The notes below the pieces were generated by a model, which worked only from the letters and a program-made list of their open reading frames with translations, did not search any database and was not told where the DNA came from. A stretch of DNA of 21,321 nucleotides, from IMG/VR virus record IMGVR_UViG_3300030060_004393, positions 1 through 21,321 of that record. One strand, written 5' to 3'. A program made the translations under genes and the position numbers. The first letter of the stretch is position 1. Each line of letters starts with the position of its first letter. Shown here in pieces: positions 1 through 7,274 of this stretch. The DNA comes from a virus.

Positions 1-425
1 TTCTTCCACCCATCTACCTTATGCATGGTAATAAGATTATTTACTACCTTTTCAATAGTGGATAATGGAAATTGTGTACCATATTCAGAACAAGTCAATG
101 TTGTAATATGCCCCCTATCTTTAGCTAAGAAACTTTTCTCCTTATAAACCTTATCATCAATCCAAGATATTGGTAACTGATTGAAGGAAGCTATTCCACT
201 ACCAATTTTGAATGCATACTCTAATTTATCCATCAAAACACTTTTGATATCAAAGTTAGGAGTTCTATTCCATACTGAATTGAATATGAAATGTTTTAAT
301 TTAGCGAAAAATCCCTTTGTTGGTTTTGGTTTAAAAACCTCTCTTATTTCTTCGATAGTAGCATCTATATTCTTTTTTCTTGCTTTACTATCTACAAACT
401 TCTTTAATTTATCTATTAATTTCAT
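1..425 (-). CDS. Hypothetical protein, C-terminus outside the window
   Basis: The frame is open from an ATG at 425 to the left edge, giving at least 141 residues. It starts MKLIDKLKKFVDSKARKK, a basic N-terminus, and goes on with a mixed hydrophilic sequence rich in Lys, Ile and Phe. I see no membrane segment, signal peptide or known motif and do not recognise the family. A host-type promoter lies 48-79 bases upstream, overlapping the stop codon of the exonuclease gene, so this gene probably starts its own transcript. No Shine-Dalgarno sequence precedes the ATG; the leader is A-rich (ACATTAA before ATG). The plus-strand frame over the same bases is a shadow. Confidence 0.75.
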   Translation of the reverse strand, partial: MKLIDKLKKFVDSKARKKNIDATIEEIREVFKPKPTKGFFAKLKHFIFNSVWNRTPNFDIKSVLMDKLEYAFKIGSGIASFNQLPISWIDDKVYKEKSFLAKDRGHITTLTCSEYGTQFPLSTIEKVVNNLITMHKVDGWK

Positions 426-472
426 TTAATGTAATTTACTTATTATGCTTTTATTTAATTTATATATTTTAA

Positions 473-504
473 CAAATATACGAAAAATATTTGATATATC
501 CAAA
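473..504 (-). promoter_or_regulatory. Bacteroidota-type promoter upstream of the leftmost gene
   Basis: On the minus strand, TTTG (504-501) is followed by exactly 20 bases and then TATATTTG (480-473), a full match to the Bacteroidota -33/-7 form TTTG and TAnnTTTG. The spacer is AT-rich and ends in TTTTTCG, as in the other promoters of this window. The -33 box abuts the stop codon of the exonuclease gene. Confidence 0.8.
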
Positions 505-1551
505 TTATTTTGTAATAATATTACCAAATGTATCTCGTAACCAATCATTAAAGTTCTTTCCGAATGCATCAGTAACTTTATATTTTACTAATACCTTCAT
601 AATATCTAACTTATTAACTGGATTTATTTCTTCATCGTATCTACCCAAAATACTCATCTTAATGTTACCACTAATGTCTGGGTCATCTAATTGCATTAGT
701 TCTCTATTCATTAAGATTTGTTCTTTGGATTTTAATATATCATCATAAATTTTAATCTTTCCTTTCTTTTCTTCAGCTAAGCTGAGTAAATCATCTACCG
801 AAAGTTTTTTATTTTCGGTGATTTCGGGAAATCTTTTAACTAATGTTTTTATACCACATCCATGAACTCCTGGTATGTTATCTGATTTATCTCCATCTAA
901 AACTCTGTATAGAAGTAGATTCTTAGATTCAATACCATACTCTTCTTTTACTAACTCTTTATTATAAAGTTTCTTTTTGGTAGGAGACCAAACGATGGTC
1001 GTATCATCTACTAACTGAAGGAAATCCTTATCAGTAGACATGACCACCGCTTGTTCGTTCTCTTTCAATAATTGTGTACTAATGTATGCCATAACATCAT
1101 CAGCTTCACAACCATCATAAATCATCGTTGTCATAGGTAGGTAATTCATAATGTCAGCCAACCAAACAAATTGTCTTTTCATTGATTCTCTTTCATCTTC
1201 TTCGTTCATCAAATCAGCATATTGTCTATTGACTCTTAACTTATTCTTTGAACGCTCAGATTTGTACCCACTAAAACGCTTTTTTCTTTTTTGAGAACCT
1301 CCCTTACCATCAAAAACTACAATGACTCTCGTCGGTTGAGTATTTCTGATTGCATAACCTATTGATTTCAGAACACCAGTTACACCACCAACATGGTCAC
1401 CATCATCATTCATTGTAGGAATGGATGACCAACATCTGATAAATGTATTTAAACCATCGATAATTAGAACTCGGTCATTTCGTTTCCTATCGATATTTTG
1501 GTCGTGTGCTCTCTCAACCGAATTGAGAATATCTTTGTAGAGTTTCTTCAT
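505..1551 (-). CDS. 5'-3' exonuclease / RNase H of the FEN family
   Basis: A flap-type nuclease expected to remove RNA primers and 5' flaps during phage replication. Counting from the ATG at 1551 (348 residues), it shows the N-terminal metal-binding Asp in VLIIDGLN (about residue 32), VVFDGKG (about 81), the EADDV cluster (149-153), STDKDF (173-178), and DGDKSDNIPG (219-228) followed by GxGxK of the helix-3-turn-helix DNA clamp. All acidic ligands expected for the family appear present. A longer start at 1587 would overlap the previous gene by 35 bases; I prefer the ATG at 1551, one base after that gene's TAG. It is downstream of the gp32-like and UvsX genes, as in a replication operon. T4 RNase H (rnh) is the functional analogue, but the C-terminal similarity is to the wider 5'-3' exonuclease family. 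Confidence 0.9.
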   Translation of the reverse strand: MKKLYKDILNSVERAHDQNIDRKRNDRVLIIDGLNTFIRCWSSIPTMNDDGDHVGGVTGVLKSIGYAIRNTQPTRVIVVFDGKGGSQKRKKRFSGYKSERSKNKLRVNRQYADLMNEEDERESMKRQFVWLADIMNYLPMTTMIYDGCEADDVMAYISTQLLKENEQAVVMSTDKDFLQLVDDTTIVWSPTKKKLYNKELVKEEYGIESKNLLLYRVLDGDKSDNIPGVHGCGIKTLVKRFPEITENKKLSVDDLLSLAEEKKGKIKIYDDILKSKEQILMNRELMQLDDPDISGNIKMSILGRYDEEINPVNKLDIMKVLVKYKVTDAFGKNFNDWLRDTFGNIITK

Positions 1552-1552
1552 A

Positions 1553-1813
1553 CTAAGTTGTTGTAGTTGTATAGGTTGGACCTTCATTTAAAGTATCTTT
1601 ACCACTAAAGTACTTTTCTAAAGTTTCTAACCTCTCATCAGCAGATGCTAATAATTTTAAAGATTCCGTTGCGTTATCCCAAAAATCCTTTGTGGAGTGG
1701 TCTCCAATTCCAGCAGGGAAACTACCAAGTAGTTCTAACGATAATAGAGCTTTATTCTTATCAGCTATTGCTTCTGATTTCAACATTTCATAAATTTTGT
1801 TATCTATTTTCAT
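1553..1813 (-). CDS. Small hypothetical protein in the replication operon
   Basis: An 86-residue soluble, acidic protein starting MKIDNKIYEMLKSEAIADK and ending in a run of five Thr. It contains no motif I recognise and looks largely helical. It sits between UvsX (15 bases upstream) and the exonuclease (stop TAG and the next ATG are one base apart), so it is almost certainly co-transcribed and perhaps translationally coupled with them. That context suggests a role in replication or recombination, but nothing in the sequence shows it. No Shine-Dalgarno sequence; the start follows AATAATT. Confidence 0.7.
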   Translation of the reverse strand: MKIDNKIYEMLKSEAIADKNKALLSLELLGSFPAGIGDHSTKDFWDNATESLKLLASADERLETLEKYFSGKDTLNEGPTYTTTTT

Positions 1814-1828
1814 AATTATTTTTAAAAT

Positions 1829-2947
1829 TTAATCATTTTCTCCAGCCAACTCAGTATCAATTTCCATAGCTTCGATATCTAAAGTATCTGATTTATATTG
1901 TAAGATAGTTGATTCACAAATCTTTTTGTAAATCTGTTCTCTTACATCAATTCTCTCATCCATCAATTCAATAAAATCTTTGGATTGAAATTTGATTTCT
2001 TCACCAGTTTCAGTATCTATGTATGTGTACCAAGCGCCAGCTTGTTTTACCAATTTGTTATCTTTCATAACTCGTAACCAAGAACCATAGTTATCTATAC
2101 CTCTATCGAAGTAGATTTCAAAATCTGCCGCTCTTAGTGGTGGTCCCATTCTATTCTTAATTACTTGACATCTCACTTTCATACCCACAACCTTATCCAA
2201 TCCATTCACTTTCATTTTGATTTGCCCCATACCTTTCAATCTCAGTCTAACTGAAGAGTGGAAAGCTAGTGCTTTACCACCTGAAGTAGTCCAAGGGTCA
2301 CCAAACATTGCGTTCATTTTTTGTCTAAGTTGATTTGTAAATACTAATGAGATTTTCTGCCTTCCAATCATATTGGTAATCTTTCTCATCGCCTTAGAAA
2401 TAATAATAGCTTTATCTGTAGCATATCCATCTTTATTGTAATCAGCTGCTAACTCATTCTTAGTTGAAGCCGCTGCTACTGAATCTACTACGATTGTAAC
2501 TAATTTATCTCTTGAGGTTTGTCTAACCTTTTCAATGATAGTTTCTGTAAAATCAAAGATTTGTTCTACAGAGTCTGCCGATACATAAAGAAGTTTAGAA
2601 ACATCAACACCGATAGCTTCTAAAAATTCTCTACTTACTGCAGTTTCAGTATCGATTAATACAGCCACACCACCTTGCTTTTGTGTTTCAGCAAGTAAGT
2701 GAGCAGATACTAATGATTTACCACTCTGTTCTAAACCTGTAATCTCCGTAATCCTACCAACAGGCAATCCACCATATGGGCGATTAGAAATTGCCACATC
2801 CAACATAGCACATCCAGTCGAAATCCAACCTTCAACATTTGTTGGGGCTTCATCCGAATCTAAGAAGAATGCTACTTTCTGGTCTTTTGCTGTTTTATTC
2901 AGCTCGCCAGCTAGGATATCCGCTAAATCTAAATCTTTCTTTGCCAT
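1829..2947 (-). CDS. uvsX: UvsX/RecA-like recombinase
   Basis: A 372-residue strand-exchange ATPase of the RecA superfamily, close in length to T4 UvsX (about 390). The Walker A loop is GLEQSGKS (residues 71-78; the classical bacterial form is GPESSGKT), the catalytic Glu is in DTET (about 101), Walker B is IVVDSVAA (about 152-159, Asp155), and FTNQLRQKMNAMFGDPWTTSGG matches the L2/MAW part of the family. It would form filaments on ssDNA coated by the gp32-like protein, whose gene ends 12 bases upstream. The C-terminus is acidic (ends ELAGEND), as in RecA proteins where the tail tunes DNA binding. No Shine-Dalgarno sequence; ATG follows CCCCTTAT. Confidence 0.93.
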   Translation of the reverse strand: MAKKDLDLADILAGELNKTAKDQKVAFFLDSDEAPTNVEGWISTGCAMLDVAISNRPYGGLPVGRITEITGLEQSGKSLVSAHLLAETQKQGGVAVLIDTETAVSREFLEAIGVDVSKLLYVSADSVEQIFDFTETIIEKVRQTSRDKLVTIVVDSVAAASTKNELAADYNKDGYATDKAIIISKAMRKITNMIGRQKISLVFTNQLRQKMNAMFGDPWTTSGGKALAFHSSVRLRLKGMGQIKMKVNGLDKVVGMKVRCQVIKNRMGPPLRAADFEIYFDRGIDNYGSWLRVMKDNKLVKQAGAWYTYIDTETGEEIKFQSKDFIELMDERIDVREQIYKKICESTILQYKSDTLDIEAMEIDTELAGEND

Positions 2948-2959
2948 ATAAGGGGTTTA

Positions 2960-3790
2960 TTAGTTGTTAAACAAATCATCAAATGCCGCAGCAACATCAT
3001 CTGTTTTCTTAGTTGCTTTTGGCTTATCATCTTCTACATCAAAAGGTAAATCATCAACTTTTTCTTCTGATTTAACCTCTTTCTTAGATAATGTTTCTTC
3101 TGCTACAGAAGGTTCTCCTTCTTCATTTTTTTCTGAAGTAGGATTTAACCACCCTTCTAACACTCCTTTTAATTCATCATAAGATAATTCAGAATAAAGG
3201 TCTGTGATTTCAGTTTGGCCTTCTAAGAACTTAGTAACATCATCAGCTTCTTTAGCTAAAGGTGTTTGATTTGGTTTAACTCTAATAGTCGTAACAGGAT
3301 ATGAAGTTCCTGCTTCTTCCGCAGATTGGTATTCGATAGTAATATCTCTACCGCTCTTTGGGTCTGTTATATCTCCGTAATCTGGGTCAGCTATGTAACC
3401 TAAGATTTCTTGATATACAGTTTTACCGAATCCCCAAAATTTGATTCCTTCACCTTCTTGTCCTCTCACTAAAATAGGAACGAAAGTTCTTAATTTCGGC
3501 TCCATCTGCTTAGCAGCTTTCCAATCTTCCTTATCACCCATTCTTTTTAATCTATCAGCGAACTCGACTATAGGGTCAGGTCTACCAAATGATTGTGGTG
3601 AGAGATAAGTTCTATTGTTAATGTTGTAGTGAAAATACAATTCGATGAAAGGATTATCTTTTTCGAATTTGTAGGGAACGATTCTGACTTGATGTTTACC
3701 AGGTGTTGGTTTCCATAGATTGTCAGACTTCTTTTGTGTGTTTTGTAGTTTGTTCAGTCTACCTCTGAGTGCGTCAATATTAATTGCCAT
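2960..3790 (-). CDS. ssDNA-binding protein, gp32-like
   Basis: A 276-residue protein with the layout of T4 gp32: a basic N-terminal segment (RGRLNKLQNTQKKSDNLWKP, about 9-28) for cooperative binding, an OB-fold core rich in aromatic residues (about 30-200, with VRIVPYKF, IELYFHYN, IKFWGFGKTVYQ), and a long acidic tail (about 215-276, ending FDDLFNN) that would recruit partner proteins. The core contains no cysteine at all, so the structural zinc site of T4 gp32 is absent. It leads the recombination/replication cluster gp32-like, UvsX, small protein, exonuclease. Unusually for this window it has a strong Shine-Dalgarno sequence and a structured leader, both in line with high and regulated expression. 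Confidence 0.85.
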   Translation of the reverse strand: MAINIDALRGRLNKLQNTQKKSDNLWKPTPGKHQVRIVPYKFEKDNPFIELYFHYNINNRTYLSPQSFGRPDPIVEFADRLKRMGDKEDWKAAKQMEPKLRTFVPILVRGQEGEGIKFWGFGKTVYQEILGYIADPDYGDITDPKSGRDITIEYQSAEEAGTSYPVTTIRVKPNQTPLAKEADDVTKFLEGQTEITDLYSELSYDELKGVLEGWLNPTSEKNEEGEPSVAEETLSKKEVKSEEKVDDLPFDVEDDKPKATKKTDDVAAAFDDLFNN

Positions 3791-3796
3791 AATTTA

Positions 3797-3803
3797 CTCC
3801 TTT
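3797..3803 (-). promoter_or_regulatory. Strong Shine-Dalgarno site of the gp32-like gene
   Basis: On the minus strand AAAGGAG lies 6 bases before the ATG at 3790. This is an exception in a window where most starts have no such site, and it fixes the start of the gene. Confidence 0.85.
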
Positions 3804-3838
3804 AAGTTATTAAAATTTAAGTTTTATAGTTTAGTTTA

Positions 3839-3863
3839 GAGTGCGTTTCTTACACTCGGTGTA
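3839..3863 (-). promoter_or_regulatory. Structured 5' leader of the gp32-like mRNA
   Basis: On the minus strand two hairpins can form that share bases: TACAC-CGA-GTGTA (3863-3851) and GAGTG-TAAGAAACG-CACTC (3857-3839). They exclude each other. T4 gp32 is known to regulate its own translation through a structured leader; a similar role here is inference. Confidence 0.4.
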
Positions 3864-3867
3864 TATA

Positions 3868-3899
3868 TAAATATAGCGTTTTCGAGAAAACATAACATT
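3868..3899 (-). promoter_or_regulatory. Probable promoter of the gp32-like gene with a palindrome in the spacer
   Basis: TATATTTA (3875-3868) matches the -7 box of the other promoters, but the -33 position reads AATG rather than TTTG. The 20-base spacer holds GTTTTC-TC-GAAAAC (3891-3878), an inverted repeat with 6-base arms that could be an activator or repressor site, replacing the missing -33 box. Confidence 0.5.
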
Positions 3900-4246
3900 T
3901 ATTTTGCCCATTTATTTCTGGACACAATTTGTGATATTACACCATAAACAGACAGGTCTTGGTATGAATCCTCTATTGATTCTCCAACCTCATCTGGCTG
4001 TCCTTTTACCACTAATTGTTTTAATCTTTGAATCTTGTCATTCTTTCTGAACCAAAGTCCAGTAAGTGAAACATTTCTATCCTCAACAGTTTCCAAATCT
4101 GAACTAACTGATATATTATCAGGTCCATAATTTCTCTGTTTCTTACAGAAAGTATCATACATTTCATCTAAGATTTTTTTGAATTCCATTGTAGTTTGTG
4201 GGAATTTTTCCTCACAATATTCTACTGCAGATTGTTCTTTCTCCAT
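3899..4246 (-). CDS. DUF1599 / nucleotide-modification-associated domain 1 protein
   Basis: A 115-residue protein that fits the DUF1599 (Nmad1) pattern: RNYG (38-41), then LWFRKNDKIQRL (64-75), then ESIEDSYQDLSVYGVI (89-104). The paired acidic residues in the last helix (Asp93, Asp97) resemble those of the MazG-like all-alpha nucleotide pyrophosphatase fold, to which the family is thought to be related. The family is common in phages and is named for its association with genes for modified nucleotides; its reaction is not established. It has its own host-type promoter and lies upstream of the gp32-like gene. Recognition is from motif memory, without a profile search. Confidence 0.7.
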   Translation of the reverse strand: MEKEQSAVEYCEEKFPQTTMEFKKILDEMYDTFCKKQRNYGPDNISVSSDLETVEDRNVSLTGLWFRKNDKIQRLKQLVVKGQPDEVGESIEDSYQDLSVYGVISQIVSRNKWAK

Positions 4247-4266
4247 AGTTTATCATTAATTTAGTA

Positions 4267-4298
4267 CTAATATACAAAAAAAAATTGAATTATCCAAA
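4267..4298 (-). promoter_or_regulatory. Bacteroidota-type promoter of the DUF1599 gene
   Basis: Minus strand: TTTG (4298-4295), 20 bases, TATATTAG (4274-4267). A perfect 10-base palindrome TTAGTACTAA (4270-4261) overlaps the 3' end of the -7 box and the expected transcription start. Confidence 0.75.
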
Positions 4299-4303
4299 TA
4301 AAA

Positions 4304-4699
4304 TTAAGAAAATTTTATTACATCGAATACTCTTGTGTTGATTTTTTTAGTTCCTTCAACATTTGTTACTATGATTGAGTTCTTAAATTTTTCCCAATCT
4401 ATTGAAAATGATTTATCTAATACACCATTGTTTTCTTCTTTCACTAATTCATTTAATGCGTTTATTGTGTACAATGTATTAGATTGTTTTTTTCTATGAA
4501 CCAAAATAGTATCATCTAATGGTTTCTCTGGCTTATAAGCCGTATCTATATTATAGGTTACAAACAACTCATCTAAATCAGATTTATTTTGAAGAACATA
4601 TATGTAGTTATAAACTATATGATATGTTTCTCTAATCTGTTGAAGCGTTGTCTGAATTTTCTCCTTTGTAGTGAAAGTACACAATAATTGGGTTTTCAT
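4304..4699 (-). CDS. Hypothetical protein
   Basis: A 131-residue soluble protein starting MKTQLLCTFTTKEKIQTTL. The layout is an N-terminal beta-alpha unit, then YIYVLQNKSDLDELFVTYNI, then a C-terminal half with NTLYTINALNELV. The impression is of a small alpha/beta domain. I do not recognise a characterised family and see no catalytic motif, membrane segment or metal site. The frame is clean and codon use is like its neighbours. It is preceded by a -7-like box (TATATTTATA) without a TTTG -33 box, so it may be expressed at a different time from the DUF1599 gene that follows it. Confidence 0.75.
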   Translation of the reverse strand: MKTQLLCTFTTKEKIQTTLQQIRETYHIVYNYIYVLQNKSDLDELFVTYNIDTAYKPEKPLDDTILVHRKKQSNTLYTINALNELVKEENNGVLDKSFSIDWEKFKNSIIVTNVEGTKKINTRVFDVIKFS

Positions 4700-4726
4700 T
4701 AAATCTCTCTAACTTATATTTATTCA

Positions 4727-4740
4727 TCTATAAATATAGA
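4727..4740 (-). promoter_or_regulatory. Candidate late-type promoter box TATATTTATA
   Basis: Minus strand TATATTTATA sits about 30 bases before the ATG at 4699 with no TTTG 20 bases upstream (AATC instead). The box lies inside an inverted repeat with arms TCTATA/TATAGA. The same box occurs upstream of the 84-residue tail gene and the gp26-like gene. Confidence 0.4.
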
Positions 4741-4751
4741 ATTATAAAAGA

Positions 4752-6620
4752 TTAATCAGATTCTACCTCTTCAATATCTTTTTCAAACCTTTCTAAAGAT
4801 TTTTCATCCCACTCATCAGTATTGAATGTTCCCATCTTCAAAGCGTGTGCCATAAATGGAGTTTGTAACATTTCCATAGTAGGTGAAGCACCTATACCTC
4901 TAGCTCTTCCTTGTAGTTTAAATAAAGGAAACTTTTTGTTTGATTCATGTTTGAATAAAATTTGACCCGATTCATAATCAATTTCAATTGAATCTGATAT
5001 AAATTGTTCTAACTCTGAATACTCTTTGTTGCCATCTCTTACTTCTTGTATCTGTTCTTGTAACATAGATTGAAAATTAGAACCAAATAAACTTACTAAT
5101 GTTTGTTCATTCAATACAGCCCCATCTGGCTCTATACCATACATTGTTTGGAATCCATCTACACCACCTTCTTTTACCCTTTGATTTAATCCTAATGTTT
5201 CGGATATGTGCATTGATTTAATAATATGTTTATTCATACCATTTTTTGCTTCCATATCACTATTCAATACATCAAATGTTCTTTGTGTTAGTGCGGCTTC
5301 AGATTCTCTTAAATGGTCATATTCTTCCTTATGATAAGATTGTGTTAGTTTAGCTATTACCTTTTGGTCATACTTACTCATAGTACCATTAATCATTCTT
5401 TCATATAATGCTTTTGGATTTTCTAAAATTCTGAAATAAGTTGGTTGATTAGAACCTCCGAAATATTTCTTTATCATTACCTCATCATTTTTAAGTTTTT
5501 CAAAATCCTCTCTAATAACATCTTCAGTAATAGTACCTCCAACAAATTTAAATCTATCAGTTAAATCATCATCATATGCTTCAATTGACATTGCTTTAGA
5601 TAATCTTGTATGTGATTCTTCACCCATTTGTTCCTTCAAATCACCTAATAGTATTTTTGATTGTTTAGCCCAACCACCATTATTTAAGAATACATTTCCA
5701 TCTTTTTTCAAAGATAATCCTAAGTTTTTACCATCTTTTGTTCTTACAAACATATCAGATGAAGTTTCTAAGTCCGGGTCTACTCCTATCGCCATTCTAC
5801 CAGCATCAGTATCCCATGCAACAGTTTCGATATTTTCTGTACCAATCGTTTCTTCAATCTTTTTAATTGATGAGATTGTTGCTCCTACCCACTTTTTACC
5901 TGTTTTGGAATTTAATATGTGGTCATCTGAATTTACTAATTTGGTAAACTCAGCTTCGATTTCATCTAATGATTTACCTTCTTGTATTAATCTTAAACCT
6001 TTATGAACCATAGCTTCACCAGCTCTTGATTCTGCAGTTCCAGCTCCTACATTTTGTTTTTCACCTTCTTTTGTTCTTTTAGCTTGAGCTTTAGCTTCTG
6101 TCTTAGTCATCATAAGAGACTTATCAGCTGAGTTGTGGTCTATTTTACTTCTTTCTTCTGGTGTTAGTTTTTCTAATCTTTTTAACTTTTGTTCTCTAGT
6201 TTCTTTTTGTTTACTTTGATTTTGTTGATTTCCTTTTTTTGTATGGTCAAAATCCTTTGATGTCAATTTTGTTGGGTCTGTTGTTGTTTTACCTTTTTCA
6301 TCATCCTCAACTGCTTTGTAATTACCTGAATCATCTTTTGTAAATCTCTGAGCATCTGCTTTTGCTTTTTTATCAGGTGTCAAATCAGTTTTTTTGACAT
6401 AACTTCCACCACCTATACCAAAATATTTTTCATCTTCCTTTTCATCTTCTTTTAGTAAGTTTTTGATTAGTTCATATTTGACATCAGTCATTCCCCAATC
6501 AGTAAGTATTTCACTCAATATTGTTATGTGTTGAGGTTTACTGAAATCAGGATATCCTTCATCTGAACGATAAGATAGTTCTAAGAGTATTTCTTCAAAA
6601 AGTTCGTTGTTATCTACCAT
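4752..6620 (-). CDS. Large phage protein with possible PD-(D/E)XK nuclease core, probably virion-associated
   Basis: A 622-residue protein. Residues about 1-60 are helical, about 75-190 form a highly charged Lys/Gln/Glu-rich low-complexity stretch (likely disordered), and 190-600 look folded. The folded part contains GEAMVHKGL (201-209), WDTDAGRMAIGVD (269-281), then SSDMFVRTKDG (287-297) and LGLSLKKDGNVFLNNGGWAKQ (300-320). The order Glu helix, (S)D, strand, SxK resembles the restriction-enzyme-like fold, with Ser in place of the usual acidic residue before x-K. Similar large proteins occur in marine T4-like phages, where some are annotated as structural; this is recollection and not verified. 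It follows the secreted nuclease gene by 16 bases. An alternative is a purely structural protein with a decayed nuclease-like domain. Confidence 0.6.
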   Translation of the reverse strand: MVDNNELFEEILLELSYRSDEGYPDFSKPQHITILSEILTDWGMTDVKYELIKNLLKEDEKEDEKYFGIGGGSYVKKTDLTPDKKAKADAQRFTKDDSGNYKAVEDDEKGKTTTDPTKLTSKDFDHTKKGNQQNQSKQKETREQKLKRLEKLTPEERSKIDHNSADKSLMMTKTEAKAQAKRTKEGEKQNVGAGTAESRAGEAMVHKGLRLIQEGKSLDEIEAEFTKLVNSDDHILNSKTGKKWVGATISSIKKIEETIGTENIETVAWDTDAGRMAIGVDPDLETSSDMFVRTKDGKNLGLSLKKDGNVFLNNGGWAKQSKILLGDLKEQMGEESHTRLSKAMSIEAYDDDLTDRFKFVGGTITEDVIREDFEKLKNDEVMIKKYFGGSNQPTYFRILENPKALYERMINGTMSKYDQKVIAKLTQSYHKEEYDHLRESEAALTQRTFDVLNSDMEAKNGMNKHIIKSMHISETLGLNQRVKEGGVDGFQTMYGIEPDGAVLNEQTLVSLFGSNFQSMLQEQIQEVRDGNKEYSELEQFISDSIEIDYESGQILFKHESNKKFPLFKLQGRARGIGASPTMEMLQTPFMAHALKMGTFNTDEWDEKSLERFEKDIEEVESD

Positions 6621-6636
6621 ACACCTATAAGTATCC

Positions 6637-7263
6637 TTAAATAATAGTTTTAGCCCTTCTTACTTGACATTGGATTTCATAATCACTCCAATGTTTTGTT
6701 GGGGTTGAGTTAGGGAAATAAAAACATTCTCTATCACCATTTGGAAATGTTATGTGTTTCCAATATCCGTTTGGTACATGCCCACCAGTCGGTAATATTA
6801 AATGGTCTTTTTCAAAATGTAAAACAATTCTTACTTTTAAAGTTCCATATCTTTTAGCCCATACTCTTTCTTGTGCTTCTAACTCTCTCCATGCTCCTCT
6901 ATTTAATTTATCAAATTGTAAGGAACAATTTAAATATGAGAATGTTGTTTTTAGGTTTTCCTTAGTATCGGTAAAAGCAGCGGCTGGTGCCATATGTCCT
7001 TTATCCCAAACATTGTTTTTGTAATCATTGTTATCTGATGTATAAACTCCTTTTGGTACATAGAAATCCATACTACCTCTATCAAATTTCTTTTCGATAT
7101 TTCTAACTTCATATTCTACCCAATTTGGTTGTTCTAAGGTTTCGTTATATGAAACACTAAATACATCATTTTCAATTCTTACATCTGTTCTATCTTGTCC
7201 AAAGCTACTTTGGAACACTCCTACGCATAATAGTAGGGATAAGCTTACTATAAATTTATTCAT
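6637..7263 (-). CDS. Secreted DNA/RNA non-specific endonuclease (EndoG/NucA family)
   Basis: A 208-residue His-Me finger nuclease with an N-terminal signal peptide: MNKFIVSLSLLLCVGVF forms a short basic start and a hydrophobic core, with a likely cut before QDRTD (about residue 23). The catalytic motif is DKGHMAPA (87-94, general base His90; usual form DRGHMAPA). The next block, YLNCSLQFDKLNRGAWRELE (110-129), matches the SNxxPQxxxxNxGxWxxLE block, with Asn121 as the Mg2+ ligand. All key residues appear present, so it should be active and exported to the periplasm or beyond. It follows the SGNH gene by 11 bases. Roles could be degrading host or competing DNA outside the cytoplasm, scavenging nucleotides, or release of virions from DNA-rich lysate; none is shown by the sequence. 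Confidence 0.88.
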   Translation of the reverse strand: MNKFIVSLSLLLCVGVFQSSFGQDRTDVRIENDVFSVSYNETLEQPNWVEYEVRNIEKKFDRGSMDFYVPKGVYTSDNNDYKNNVWDKGHMAPAAAFTDTKENLKTTFSYLNCSLQFDKLNRGAWRELEAQERVWAKRYGTLKVRIVLHFEKDHLILPTGGHVPNGYWKHITFPNGDRECFYFPNSTPTKHWSDYEIQCQVRRAKTII

Positions 7264-7274
7264 ATATATAAATA

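Noticed and set aside
181-429. Plus-strand frames at the left end and within other genes (for example 491-748, 2964-3182, 6752-7024)
   Set aside because: All are antisense to well supported minus-strand genes and lack start context or family similarity.
1552-1587. Earlier ATG for the exonuclease (MKVQPIQLQQLS extension)
   Set aside because: It overlaps the preceding gene by 35 bases, and the extra 12 residues reflect the repeat CAACAACTACAAC rather than protein sequence typical of the family.
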